Assembly: GCA_033813635.1 (NCBI GenBank)
Contig: JAPXRI010000006.1
Coordinates: 1 to 64,000 of the forward strand
DNA from: JAPXRI01 sp033813635
GTDB taxonomy: Bacteria; Bacillota; Clostridia; Oscillospirales; QAMX01
DNA length: 64,000 bases
Reading direction: 5' to 3'
In this document: positions 7,278 to 15,304 of the stretch, piece by piece
Layout of the letters: every line of letters starts with the position of its first letter
How positions within the stretch are numbered: the stretch's first letter is position 1
Position numbers and translations under genes: made by a program
Notes under the pieces: generated by a model
Seen by the model: only the letters and a program-made list of their open reading frames with translations
What the model was told of the DNA's origin: nothing
The model's database searches: none

Positions 7278-8696
7278 CTAAAATCTGAAATCGCGCGTTC
7301 CGCCGCCGATTTTTACCAGGTTTTCCTCAACAATCCTTTTGACCTTCTGATTCGGGATACGCCCCAGCTCCTTTTTGATAAGCGCCTCGCCCACCGCCTT
7401 CGTCTCCGGCGAAGCGTAGTCCTCAAGGTACTCCTTTAAGGTCATGACGGCGTTCGGGTGGCAGCAGTTAAGAATCTGCCTGTTCTTGCAGATGCTCATG
7501 AACCTGTCCCCCGTCCTGCCCTCTCTGTAGCAGGCGGTGCAGAAGCTTGGGACATAGCCCAGCTCCATCAGCCACCTGACCACCTCGTCCAGGGTTCTCC
7601 TGTCGTTTACGTCGAACTGGGCGGAGTTTTCGTCCTCCGGCTCGGGCTCGTAATACCCGCCGACGCTTGTCTTGGAGCCGCCGCTGATCTGGGAGACACC
7701 AAGATTCAGCAGGCGCTCCCTGGTGGCCTTGCTCTCCCTGGTGGACACGATCATGCCGGTATAGGGCACCGCGACGCGGATGCAGGCCGTGATCTTGGCG
7801 AAGATGCCGTCGTTTATCGCGTTGCTGAAAGCCGACGGGTCGATGTCGTCCGCCGGGCGGATTCTGGGCACGCTGATGGTGTGGGGGCCGACGCCGAACG
7901 CCGCCTCAAGGTGCTCCGCGTGCATCAGCAGGGCGGCGAACTCGTAGCGGTACATCTCGAGCCCGAACAGCACCCCGAGGCCGACGTCGTCTATGCCGCC
8001 CTGCATCGCCCTGTCCATCGCCTCGGTGTGGTAGGCGTAGTTGTGCTTCGGGCCGGAGGGGTGCAGCCTTTCATAGCTCTCCTTGTGATATGTTTCCTGA
8101 AATAGCACATAGGTGCCGATGCCAGCCTCCTTGAGCTTTTTGTAGTTTTCAACCGTGGTGGCGGCGATGTTGACGTTGACCCGGCGGATCGCGCCGTTTT
8201 TGTGCTTTACGCTGTAGATTGTGTCAATGCTCTCAAGTATGTACTCGATGGGGTTGTTCACCGGGTCCTCCCCGGACTCTATCGCGATGCGCTTGTGCCC
8301 CATATCCTGAAGGGCGATGACCTCCCGGCGGATCTCGTCCTGGGTCATTTTCTTTCTGGCGATGTGCCGGTTCTTCCTGTGGTACGGGCAGTAGACGCAG
8401 CCGTTTATGCAGTAGTTTGACAGGTACAGCGGCGCGAACAACACGATGCGGTTGCCGTAGAAATCATTTTTGATCTGCTTTGCCAGCTCGAAGACCTCCT
8501 CGTTTTTGTCCGGGAGCTCGCAGGCCAGCAGCACCGAGGCCTCCCTGTGTGAAAGCCCCTTGCGGAGCTTCGCCTTCTCAATGATTTCGTCGATGAGACG
8601 CGCGTTGTTTTTGTTTTTTTCCGCGTAGTCGAGGGTGGAAAGCATCTCCTCGTGAGAAATAAACTCTTCCGCTTTCGGTGATTTCGGATCGTACAT
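7278..8696 (-). CDS. hydG: [FeFe]-hydrogenase maturation radical SAM tyrosine lyase HydG
   Basis: A 472-residue radical SAM enzyme that cleaves tyrosine to p-cresol, CO and CN and delivers an Fe(CO)2(CN) synthon for the H-cluster. The SAM cluster motif CxxxCxxC is C96INGC100VYC103. The C-terminal auxiliary-cluster motif CxxC-x22-C, specific to HydG as opposed to the thiamine enzyme ThiH, is present in FCTACYREGR...NCC (near residues 385-415). Length and order fit typical Clostridia. It lies between hydE (64-base gap) and hydF. Confidence 0.96.
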   Translation of the reverse strand: MYDPKSPKAEEFISHEEMLSTLDYAEKNKNNARLIDEIIEKAKLRKGLSHREASVLLACELPDKNEEVFELAKQIKNDFYGNRIVLFAPLYLSNYCINGCVYCPYHRKNRHIARKKMTQDEIRREVIALQDMGHKRIAIESGEDPVNNPIEYILESIDTIYSVKHKNGAIRRVNVNIAATTVENYKKLKEAGIGTYVLFQETYHKESYERLHPSGPKHNYAYHTEAMDRAMQGGIDDVGLGVLFGLEMYRYEFAALLMHAEHLEAAFGVGPHTISVPRIRPADDIDPSAFSNAINDGIFAKITACIRVAVPYTGMIVSTRESKATRERLLNLGVSQISGGSKTSVGGYYEPEPEDENSAQFDVNDRRTLDEVVRWLMELGYVPSFCTACYREGRTGDRFMSICKNRQILNCCHPNAVMTLKEYLEDYASPETKAVGEALIKKELGRIPNQKVKRIVEENLVKIGGGTRDFRF

Positions 8697-8760
8697 AATT
8701 TAAAACCTCTTTCTTATTCGGGTCAGAAAATCTTCCCCTTTAAGTGTTTGGAACGCTTGA

Positions 8761-9804
8761 TTATTGGACGGACTTATGGTCTCCGCGGGATACCGCCACG
8801 TTATAGCCGATGGCCTCCATCCGCTTTTGCATGCAGTGCCGGCACTCCGCCGCCCCGTCCCCGGTGCAGATTTTGTTGTCGTATAGCAGATATTTGTGCC
8901 TGACGCTTTTCGGCGAGAGATTGGGCATAACCACGTTTGCCCCGGCGAGGATGCCCAGCTCCCTGCCCCTGGGGTGAACCGTGCCCAGCGCGGTGGTCGC
9001 CGGCAGCAGCACCGGCGGGAGCATCAGGCGGATAATGCCGAGCAGGAACAGCGTCAGCTCAAGGGTCCCCGCCGCTCTGTCCGCAAACGGCGTGCCGTGG
9101 TGCGGTATGAACGGCCCGATGCCCACCATGTGGGGATTTAGCCGCTTGATAAACAGCAGGTCCTCGACCAGGCAGTCTGTGGTCTGAAACGGGGAGCCCA
9201 CCATGAACCCGCAGCCCACCTGATAGCCTATTTCCTTTAGGTCAAACAGGCACCGCTTTCTGTTGTCGAGGGAGAGGATTTTGGGGTGCAGCCTGCCGTA
9301 GTGCCCGGCGTTCGCCGTCTCATGGCGCAGCAGATATCGGTCCGCGCCGGCGTCGAAAAAGGCCTTGTAGCTTTCGTAGCTTTTTTCCCCTATCGAGAGC
9401 GTGACGGCGCAGTCCGGGTGAGCGGCCTTGATGGATCGGATGATTTCCACCATTTTCTCGTCGGTGAAATACCCGTCCTCGCCGCCCTGCAGCACGAAGG
9501 TGCGAAAGCCGAGCTCGTATCCGGCCGAGCAGCACTCGAGAATCTGCCCCTTTGTCAGGCGGTAGCGCTCCGCCCCGGCGTTGCTTTTCCGGATGCCGCA
9601 GTAATAGCAGTCGTTTCTGCAGTAGTTCGTAAACTCTATAAGCCCCCGGATATACACGTCGTGCCCGTAGTTTTCAATCCGAACCGCCCGCGCCTTTTCA
9701 AACAGGTATTCCGAGAGCTCCGGACTGCGGTTGTCGAGCAGCTCCCTGTACTCTTCCGGCGAGAGCTCGGTTGTCTCATAGAGCTTATCAATGAGCCGCT
9801 TCAT
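8761..9804 (-). CDS. hydE: [FeFe]-hydrogenase maturation radical SAM protein HydE
   Basis: A 347-residue radical SAM protein of the HydE/PylB/BioB group. The first cluster site is C62RNDC66YYC69 (CxxxCxxC). A second, non-essential cluster site C-x7-C-x2-C is kept at C313, C321 and C324 (CTGDGAAECRHC). HydE acts on the HydG-derived Fe-cysteine complex during building of the dithiomethylamine bridge. ATG at 9804 overlaps the end of the upstream TM1266-like gene by 17 bases, which indicates translational coupling. It could only otherwise be PylB, which the operon context excludes. Confidence 0.95.
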   Translation of the reverse strand: MKRLIDKLYETTELSPEEYRELLDNRSPELSEYLFEKARAVRIENYGHDVYIRGLIEFTNYCRNDCYYCGIRKSNAGAERYRLTKGQILECCSAGYELGFRTFVLQGGEDGYFTDEKMVEIIRSIKAAHPDCAVTLSIGEKSYESYKAFFDAGADRYLLRHETANAGHYGRLHPKILSLDNRKRCLFDLKEIGYQVGCGFMVGSPFQTTDCLVEDLLFIKRLNPHMVGIGPFIPHHGTPFADRAAGTLELTLFLLGIIRLMLPPVLLPATTALGTVHPRGRELGILAGANVVMPNLSPKSVRHKYLLYDNKICTGDGAAECRHCMQKRMEAIGYNVAVSRGDHKSVQ

Positions 9805-10075
9805 CCGGCACCTCGTTTTCCGTCTTTCCGGTCACCTTCGAGTACAGCGCCTTCGTGCTGACCCCGGGCAGCCTGCCGAGCTTTCCGGAGAGCGCGCTGA
9901 TTATGTCCTGCGGCGCGTCAACCGCGATGCTTATTATGCTGACGCCCTTTTCCCGGTAGGGAAGACCCATCCTGCCGATGATGTACTTCTCATACTCATG
10001 CAAAATGCCGTTCAGCTTTCCGACGGAGTTGCCGTCTTCGACGATGATTCCGATAATGGCGACCCTTGTTTCCAT
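9788..10075 (-). CDS. TM1266-family putative iron-only hydrogenase system regulator
   Basis: A 95-residue protein with the ACT/NikR-C-like small regulator fold typical of TM1266: METRVAIIGIIVED, then a helix and VSIISIAVDAP. The family is habitually found next to hydEFG and is described as a putative regulator of [FeFe]-hydrogenase genes; there is no DNA-binding domain, so the mechanism is open. It is first in the operon and overlaps hydE by 17 bases. A GGGGG site precedes the ATG, and a hairpin with a T-rich tail (10102-10123) lies in the leader just before it. Confidence 0.85.
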   Translation of the reverse strand: METRVAIIGIIVEDGNSVGKLNGILHEYEKYIIGRMGLPYREKGVSIISIAVDAPQDIISALSGKLGRLPGVSTKALYSKVTGKTENEVPDEAAH

Positions 10076-10101
10076 TTGAAAAACCCCCGATAAATTAAAA
10101 T

Positions 10102-10123
10102 GCGCCCTCCTAAAAGAAGGCGC
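10102..10123 (-). terminator. Terminator/attenuator-like hairpin in the hyd leader
   Basis: On the minus strand GCGCCTTC pairs with GAGGGCGC (8 bp with one G-T), loop TTTTAG, followed by ATTTTAATTT. It lies 27 bases before the TM1266-like start and could end transcription of the decayed region upstream or attenuate the hyd operon. Confidence 0.55.
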
Positions 10124-10243
10124 AGAAATCCCACGTTATATAAAATTCCGCTGTGCCTTCCGCCTGATAGCTTGCTATTCGGTGTCAGGATATGTTGTCA
10201 ACGCTTTGTCGTAAGAAGCTTCTTTCAACTCAGCAGCTATATT

Positions 10244-10537
10244 TTATTGCCTTTCCGCGGCTTTGTCAAGGGGCACAAATATCAAAGCTTGTCCCCCGGT
10301 TGCGGCTGCTACGATAACCAGAATGTTTTGGTTCAGCGATATCGTCATATTTTTCTCTAAGAATATGTCGTTTCTTGAGAGCTCAAATCTTTCTGCATAT
10401 TTATAAACATCTTGTACAGTCGGAACAACAAATCTGCATCCGCCTAAATCTTGCATTTCCCAAAGACTCATAATCGGCTCTCTAATCAGTTTTCTTTGAT
10501 AGATTCCAGCCTTTCTAATACTAAACCGCTCTATGGA
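10244..10537 (-). pseudogene. RelA/SpoT-domain protein remnant (frameshifted, truncated)
   Basis: The minus strand encodes the core of a small RelA/SpoT nucleotidyltransferase. Frame 1 (10537 to about 10365) reads AISIERFSIRKAG, then IREPIMSLWEMQDLGGCRF and VVPTVQDVYKYAERFELS. At about 10365 the homology moves by one base into a second frame: KRHILREKYDDIAEPKHS then GYRS, the (p)ppGpp-synthetase signature. After GYRS all similarity ends. There is a TGA just upstream of AISIE and no start codon, so both ends are missing. In life the family makes or hydrolyses (p)ppGpp-type alarmones; this copy cannot. A 12-bp inverted repeat marks its upstream border. Confidence 0.75.
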
Positions 10538-10582
10538 AATTGCCTGATTTGCTCAGTCCAACGGAGTAATAATCAGGCAATT
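10538..10582. repeat. Perfect 12-bp inverted repeat at the edge of the RelA/SpoT remnant
   Basis: AATTGCCTGATT (10538-10549) and AATCAGGCAATT (10571-10582) are separated by 21 bases. It sits exactly where the pseudogene homology stops, so it may be a relic of a small mobile element or an old hairpin terminator. Confidence 0.6.
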
Positions 10583-10623
10583 CATATACGGATATTATAA
10601 TCGGCAGTTATGGCCGCGGAAGC

Positions 10624-10825
10624 TTACGGCCTCTTTTGCGACGAAGGGTTCAGCATCCAGTCCAGATCCTCCAAGCCGGTGCCGTCGGGCATCACGCGCC
10701 ACCATTCGTCGGCGCCGAAGCCGAAGTATATGTAGCCGTCCTTCAGGTCGGCAAAATACGCCGGGTATTTGTTGTCAAAGGTCTCGAATTCATCGAACAC
10801 GGTTGCGGTTTTGCCGCTTAAGGGG
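10624..10825 (-). pseudogene. C-terminal fragment of an unknown gene
   Basis: An open minus-strand frame without a start reads SDHDPLSGKTATVFDEFETF, then about 45 more residues (DNKYPAYFADLKDGYIYFGF..., DEWWRVMPDGTGLEDLDW) to a TAA at 10624. Amino-acid use is protein-like and ends naturally, but a TAG lies just upstream and the frame joins the truncated AraC gene. I do not recognise the family. It is best read as the tail of a gene whose front was removed by the same deletion that cut the AraC gene. Confidence 0.45.
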
Positions 10826-11251
10826 TCATGGTCTGATCTGCGCCTTTTCTACGATTTTGTACTCCAGCATTGTTCCGCCCTCCAGTATCAGTTTGATTTT
10901 GACCGGCGCAAATGACTTCAGCCTTGCGCCCTTTAATTTGGCCGCCGAAGGTGATATGCCGTGGAATTTGGTGAACGCGCGGGCAAAGCTGTCGGGAGAG
11001 TCATAGCCGTACTTCAGCGCGACGTCGATCACCTTCGCGTCCGCTTTGGAAAGCTCCTGTGCCGCTATGCTGAGCCTTCTGTTTCTGACATACTCCCCCA
11101 CCGTGAGGCCGCAGAGGGTACTAAATATTCTCTGGAAATAAAATGCCGAAACGCATGCCCGTCCGGCGATATCCTGAATATTTAATTCCTCCGTGAGATT
11201 ATCCTCGATATAACCGATCGCTCTCTGAATGCCCTCCGCCCATCCGATCAC
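10826..11251 (-). pseudogene. AraC-family regulator, truncated after the DNA-binding domain
   Basis: The 141-residue product begins with a complete AraC double helix-turn-helix (MIGWAEGIQRAIGYIEDNLT through SPDSFARAFTKFHGISP, residues 1-105). It continues into the start of a GyrI-like effector-binding domain (ILEGGTMLEYKIVEKAQ) and stops at 10826. Full-length family members carry about 150 more residues of this domain, which binds small amphipathic ligands. The loss coincides with the junction to the fragment downstream. The DNA-binding part might still be made and act without ligand control. Confidence 0.7.
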
Positions 11252-11361
11252 GGCAGATCCCCCTTTCCGGCTGCGGCTCTATTATAGCATTGCTCTGGAA
11301 GCCGCGCCCGACTTTTTATGCCGTTTAATGCATGTTCCGTTTTAAAGCGGGAACGAAACCA

Positions 11362-13050
11362 CTACTCCGCCTTTTCCTCCACGAAGGTGATTCGCCCCCG
11401 GGGTTCCGCGTACTCCTGACCTATAACTCCGCCGAGGCCCTCGGTTATGTATTTGATAAGCACCTGATTGTCAAGCATTACGCTGTCCTGAGTGTATACG
11501 TTGTCGGCAAACATCGTATAGCCGTCGCCCATGCTCTGCAGCATATAGTTGCTGCTCGCCACGGTGTAGGTTTTGTTCAGGTCCAGCGGCTCGTCCCCGA
11601 CATAGACGTTTCTTACCCGGTACTCGCCGTTGATCCCTACGAACATCCCGGCGTCGTCCGTCTCCACGCCGGAGGGTATGCAGGTGTGCACCTCAAAGCT
11701 GACGCCCGAGGGGCAAAGCCATCCGCCGAACTCCGTGGGCCAGGAATGGACGCTGAACTCGAGGGCGTCAAGGATCTCCTGCCCCGTCGCCTCGCACACG
11801 CTGAGCATATTGCCGAAGGGGTGGATTTTCAGGATGTCCTCACGGGTAATATCCCCCTTGCCGAGGTTGTCCCGAATGCCGCCGCCGTTTACAAAGGCGA
11901 TATCCGCGCCCGAGACATAGCGGTAGGCGTCCGCGCAGAAGTCGCCGATGGCGGTCTCCTCGTTGCGCACAATGCGCACGTCGGTGGCCGGGTCTTTTAT
12001 CAGCAGCTCAACCCCGCTCTTCGCCACGACCTCGGCGAGCGCGGCAGAGAGCTCTTCCTTTGCCTTTCCGCAGGCTCCGTTCATGCTCGACTCAAGGCCT
12101 AAGACCTCGACCGCGTTTTCCTCGCTGTCCCACTTGTACAGGCCGGTGCTTATCTCGCCCTCCGCCGTGATGCGCACATAGCCTATCGCCTCAAGCTTCG
12201 TCCCGCAGGCGGAACGCAGCACCTCTTTGCCTGCCTTGTTCTTCACGGCAACCTGGTCAAGGTCATGGCTGTGGCCGTCAATAAGCACGTCGATGCCGGC
12301 GGTGTTTTCGATTACATCGGCGTATGTGTACGGACTGGAATCGGCCTCGTTTCCGAGATGCGCCATCGCGACCACATAGTCCGCGCCCTCGGCCCTCGCG
12401 GCGTCCACCGCCTTCTGGACGGCCGCGTACAGGTCTTTCCCGCCGTTGCCCTGCATAAAGCCGTAGACGTAGCTGCCGTTTTCGTCCATGAAGTTTGAGG
12501 GCGTGGAGCTGGTCAGCGTCCAGGGCGTGCTGACGCCCACAAACGCGATCTTGACGCCGCCGGCGTCCTTTATCACGTAGGGGTCTAAGACAAGCTCCCC
12601 CGACTTGTTGAAATTGCAGCTGATATAGGGGAAATCGGCGATCTCCGCGAGCTCGATAAACCGCTCCATGCCGTAGTCGAACTCGTGGTTTCCGATGGTC
12701 GCGATATCGTAGCCAAGAGCGTTCATCAGCTCGATAATCGCGCCGCCGGAGGTCATCGTGGCGAGGGGCTCGCCCTGGATGGAGTCGCCGTTGTCCACAA
12801 GAATCACGCGATCGCCCTTCGCGATTAGCTGTCTTCTGATAACGTCCACCCCGCTGTAGGTCCAGCCGCTGTCCACGCCGCTGTGCACGTCGCCGGTAAA
12901 CAAAATCACGATGTCGTTGGACCCGGACCCGCCCTCCTCCGCCGCGGTGGTGGAAGCCGCGGTATCCGCCGGGGACGCACCGGTTTCGCCGCAGGCCGCA
13001 ACGCCGAGCAACAGGCATAGCGCCAAAATCAACGCCGTCAGTTTTTTCAT
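11362..13050 (-). CDS. Secreted lipoprotein 5'-nucleotidase / 2',3'-cyclic phosphodiesterase family
   Basis: A 562-residue lipoprotein with signal peptide MKKLTALILALCLLLG and lipobox VAAC (residues 16-20), so it is anchored outside the membrane. ATG at 13050 is preferred because AGGAGAT lies just upstream; a longer frame upstream lacks this. The metallophosphatase domain shows LFTGDVHSG, DNGDSIQG, GNHEFDYG and GHSHDL, the di-metal ligands of the UshA/YfkN family. The C-terminal 5'-nucleotidase domain contains NGGGIRDNL. Such enzymes dephosphorylate extracellular nucleotides for nucleoside uptake. It is monocistronic. The roughly 280-base leader has no riboswitch I recognise. Confidence 0.92.
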   Translation of the reverse strand: MKKLTALILALCLLLGVAACGETGASPADTAASTTAAEEGGSGSNDIVILFTGDVHSGVDSGWTYSGVDVIRRQLIAKGDRVILVDNGDSIQGEPLATMTSGGAIIELMNALGYDIATIGNHEFDYGMERFIELAEIADFPYISCNFNKSGELVLDPYVIKDAGGVKIAFVGVSTPWTLTSSTPSNFMDENGSYVYGFMQGNGGKDLYAAVQKAVDAARAEGADYVVAMAHLGNEADSSPYTYADVIENTAGIDVLIDGHSHDLDQVAVKNKAGKEVLRSACGTKLEAIGYVRITAEGEISTGLYKWDSEENAVEVLGLESSMNGACGKAKEELSAALAEVVAKSGVELLIKDPATDVRIVRNEETAIGDFCADAYRYVSGADIAFVNGGGIRDNLGKGDITREDILKIHPFGNMLSVCEATGQEILDALEFSVHSWPTEFGGWLCPSGVSFEVHTCIPSGVETDDAGMFVGINGEYRVRNVYVGDEPLDLNKTYTVASSNYMLQSMGDGYTMFADNVYTQDSVMLDNQVLIKYITEGLGGVIGQEYAEPRGRITFVEEKAE

Positions 13051-13283
13051 GTTTATCTCCTTTTTGTTATCCTGATGTCCGATTGTTGAAACCTGACTTT
13101 TATTTTCCAAAGCCACGTCTCCGATAAGAAGCCTGCCGCCGTCGTTCGGAATGGATTGCGGCTCCTTTGGAAACGAGACCTTCCTCCCGTTTCGCCTGAA
13201 AATTTTAGCACAACGCCCCCCAAATTACAATGCGGTTTTTCAAATTCCGCTTAAAACCGCCGCGTAACTCCGTAAATAAGCTC

Positions 13284-13315
13284 AGGCGCTCCGCGGAAAA
13301 GTCCGCGGAGCGCCT
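13284..13315. terminator. Strong hairpin terminator between the PTPS-like and nucleotidase genes
   Basis: AGGCGCTCCGCGGA (13284-13297) and TCCGCGGAGCGCCT (13302-13315) form a perfect 14-bp stem with loop AAAG. The plus strand has TGTTTGTATT after it; on the minus strand the T-run is weak. It lies 22 bases after the PTPS-like stop. Confidence 0.7.
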
Positions 13316-13337
13316 TGTTTGTATTAGGCCGGTCAGC

Positions 13338-13901
13338 CTATTTTCTGTAGCCGCATTTAGGGCACACGCCGTTTTCGTTCAGCGCGACGCCGCATAACGG
13401 GCAGCGGTCTATAACGTTTTTCGGTTCGTATTCTTCCGTAGCGCCGTTTACACCGCTTGTAAACGTTATCTTTACGATATTGAGCTTGTCCTTTAGCAGA
13501 TCGTAGACGATTTTGATCATGCCCTCGACGGTCATCGTCTCCTTTGTGACCACCAGGCGGCACTCGGGATACGCCGTCGCGAGCTCCGTCTTGAATGCCG
13601 GGCCCTTCTGCTTGTTGCTGGGCGCGCCGTTCCTTATCCCCTGCTCCTCGTATACCTTTAGAATCGCCGGAAGCAGCGGATCGTCCTCCCTCAACACCAG
13701 CGCATGGTCGAAGTTCTGCAGTACCTCCCATGCAATCTTCTTGATCTCGTTGCACGGGAATACCATGTTTACACCCATGTTGACAGAGTCTTCAACCTCG
13801 ATCGTCAGTATCCCGGTATGACCGTGCAAATACTGAGCTTCGCCCTTGAATCCGTAAAATCTGTGTGCATACTGTAGGTCCAGCGTTGTGAAGCTTCTCA
13901 T
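13338..13901 (-). CDS. 6-pyruvoyl-tetrahydropterin synthase/QueD-like protein with C-terminal zinc ribbon
   Basis: A 187-residue protein with the PTPS/QueD fold: zinc ligands in YAHRFYGF (His12) and LHGHTG (His28 and His30), the Asp-His pair in NFDHALV and Glu in KETMTVEGM. QueD enzymes make 6-carboxytetrahydropterin for queuosine and 7-deazaguanine synthesis. Two oddities: the catalytic Cys that normally precedes LHGH by four residues is Ala (EAQYLHGH), with Glu one position earlier; and a C-terminal extension holds a zinc ribbon, CPLCG...CPKCGYRK (about 165-187). No other queuosine gene is near. The reaction may therefore differ from QueD. Monocistronic. Confidence 0.8.
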   Translation of the reverse strand: MRSFTTLDLQYAHRFYGFKGEAQYLHGHTGILTIEVEDSVNMGVNMVFPCNEIKKIAWEVLQNFDHALVLREDDPLLPAILKVYEEQGIRNGAPSNKQKGPAFKTELATAYPECRLVVTKETMTVEGMIKIVYDLLKDKLNIVKITFTSGVNGATEEYEPKNVIDRCPLCGVALNENGVCPKCGYRK

Positions 13902-14010
13902 ACTCCTTCTCCTTTTTTATATATTTACGGGTGTTTTTCGCGCCCGCATGCGCACATAGGTTAGATTGTCTGTTTGAAACTCGAACTTAATGTTATATGT
14001 CAAATCCCCG

Positions 14011-15090
14011 TTATTTGCTGACGTACTCGTTCATCGGTTTGACCATATAGACGTTGTTCGGCAGCTTCTCCGTCGTCACATAGCCGGGTTCGCTGTTGAT
14101 AAGCGCCGGGATACGGTTGATCAGGTTCGCGCAAGTCAGCTCCACCGTCGCCGGGCGGTTTACTATAACCGTCGTATCGGGCTCCCCGCGGAGAGTCCAC
14201 TCGTTTTTGTCAAACTCGCCGGGAGCGTAAACCTTTCCGATGCACTGGGTCTCGAGGGTGATCCCCTCGGCGGTCTCCGTTGTGACGACGGCGGACATTC
14301 CGGTGGCGTACCCGGCCTTGATTGTCATGCCGAGGGTAGTCGATTCCAGGTCTTTGTCGCAGGTCGTCGGTATGCACTTCTGGGTCTGGGAAACGACGGT
14401 CAGTCCCAGCCTGCTGCAGAGCCAGCCGTTTTGGTTCCACATATAGCTCGGCTCGATCTCACCGTTTTCGATTTTAGCCCTGATCTCGTCCGAGCCGAGG
14501 TCATTATATTTTCCGATTTTTTTAGCGAACTCCTCAGGCGAAAGCCCGGCTCCGTGCCCCTCCGCCAGCGCGATGCCGTAATCCTCGACGTTGTAGCTGC
14601 TGGAGCCCTCGATTCTCGTTATTTTATGCATTGAGCCGGCGAGGGTGTCTATCAGCACACCCCAGTACATATCGGGATAGCCGCTTCCCGCCAAGGTGCA
14701 GTGGTTCTTTTTTGCCAGTTCGTCAAGCTCCTTCGTAATCCCCGGGGAAGAATTCCACGGATAGAGCGATTCCTCGCAGGTTGAAATCGCGTTGACGCCG
14801 TTCTTCGCGCATTTCGTAAAAGCTTCTCTGAGATCCGCCATTGTGCTTCGGGTCGCGATTACGCAGACGTCGGGCCTGAGCTCTGAAAAGACCCTGTCCG
14901 CTTCCTTTGCGTCCGCAACCCTGATTCCGAGCTTCCCCGCGCCGATGATCTCGCCGATATCCCTGCCGATAACGGCGGGGTTTACGTCGAACGCCGCTAC
15001 GATATCCGCTCCTTTTTCAAGCAGATACCGCATCAGATATACGCTCATCTTTCCGCATCCGTACTGTACCGCTTTTACCTTGCGATTCAC
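14011..15090 (-). CDS. 2,4-diaminopentanoate dehydrogenase-like / dihydrodipicolinate-reductase-fold oxidoreductase
   Basis: A 359-residue NAD(P)-binding oxidoreductase. The N-terminal Rossmann motif is VQYGCGKMSVYLMRYLL (8-24), followed by AAFDVNPAVIGRDIGEI and CVIATRSTMADL. This arrangement and length are those of 2,4-diaminopentanoate dehydrogenase (Ord) of the ornithine-fermentation pathway and its many uncharacterised relatives. No other ornithine-fermentation gene (orr, oraE/S, ortA/B) is present, so the substrate is uncertain. The start is GTG at 15090 with AGGAGG nine bases before it. Monocistronic. Confidence 0.75.
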   Translation of the reverse strand: MNRKVKAVQYGCGKMSVYLMRYLLEKGADIVAAFDVNPAVIGRDIGEIIGAGKLGIRVADAKEADRVFSELRPDVCVIATRSTMADLREAFTKCAKNGVNAISTCEESLYPWNSSPGITKELDELAKKNHCTLAGSGYPDMYWGVLIDTLAGSMHKITRIEGSSSYNVEDYGIALAEGHGAGLSPEEFAKKIGKYNDLGSDEIRAKIENGEIEPSYMWNQNGWLCSRLGLTVVSQTQKCIPTTCDKDLESTTLGMTIKAGYATGMSAVVTTETAEGITLETQCIGKVYAPGEFDKNEWTLRGEPDTTVIVNRPATVELTCANLINRIPALINSEPGYVTTEKLPNNVYMVKPMNEYVSK

Positions 15091-15304
15091 TGCCGATTCC
15101 TCCTCACTGTTTATTTTTCGCCTGTTTTCCCCAAAAAAATCTTACCGATTCAAGTATAACTGCCCGCGAAAAAAAAGTCAATACGCCCGCGTTGCTTTTT
15201 TCGCGCCGTTTCGGAAAGACGGGCGTGTTTTCCGCTTTTTTTATGCCGCGTTTTTTGCTTTTCCGGCGGCCGGCTCCGCGAAAAAGGAAGGGATAACCGG
15301 CGCG

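Noticed and set aside
6058..7281. 407-codon plus-strand ORF opposite hydF
   Set aside because: Antisense shadow; hydF on the other strand has all GTPase and cluster motifs.
13051..13337. Cobalamin- or lysine-type riboswitch before the 5'-nucleotidase gene
   Set aside because: Scattered GCC/GGC elements only; none of the fixed core sequences is present in the right order.
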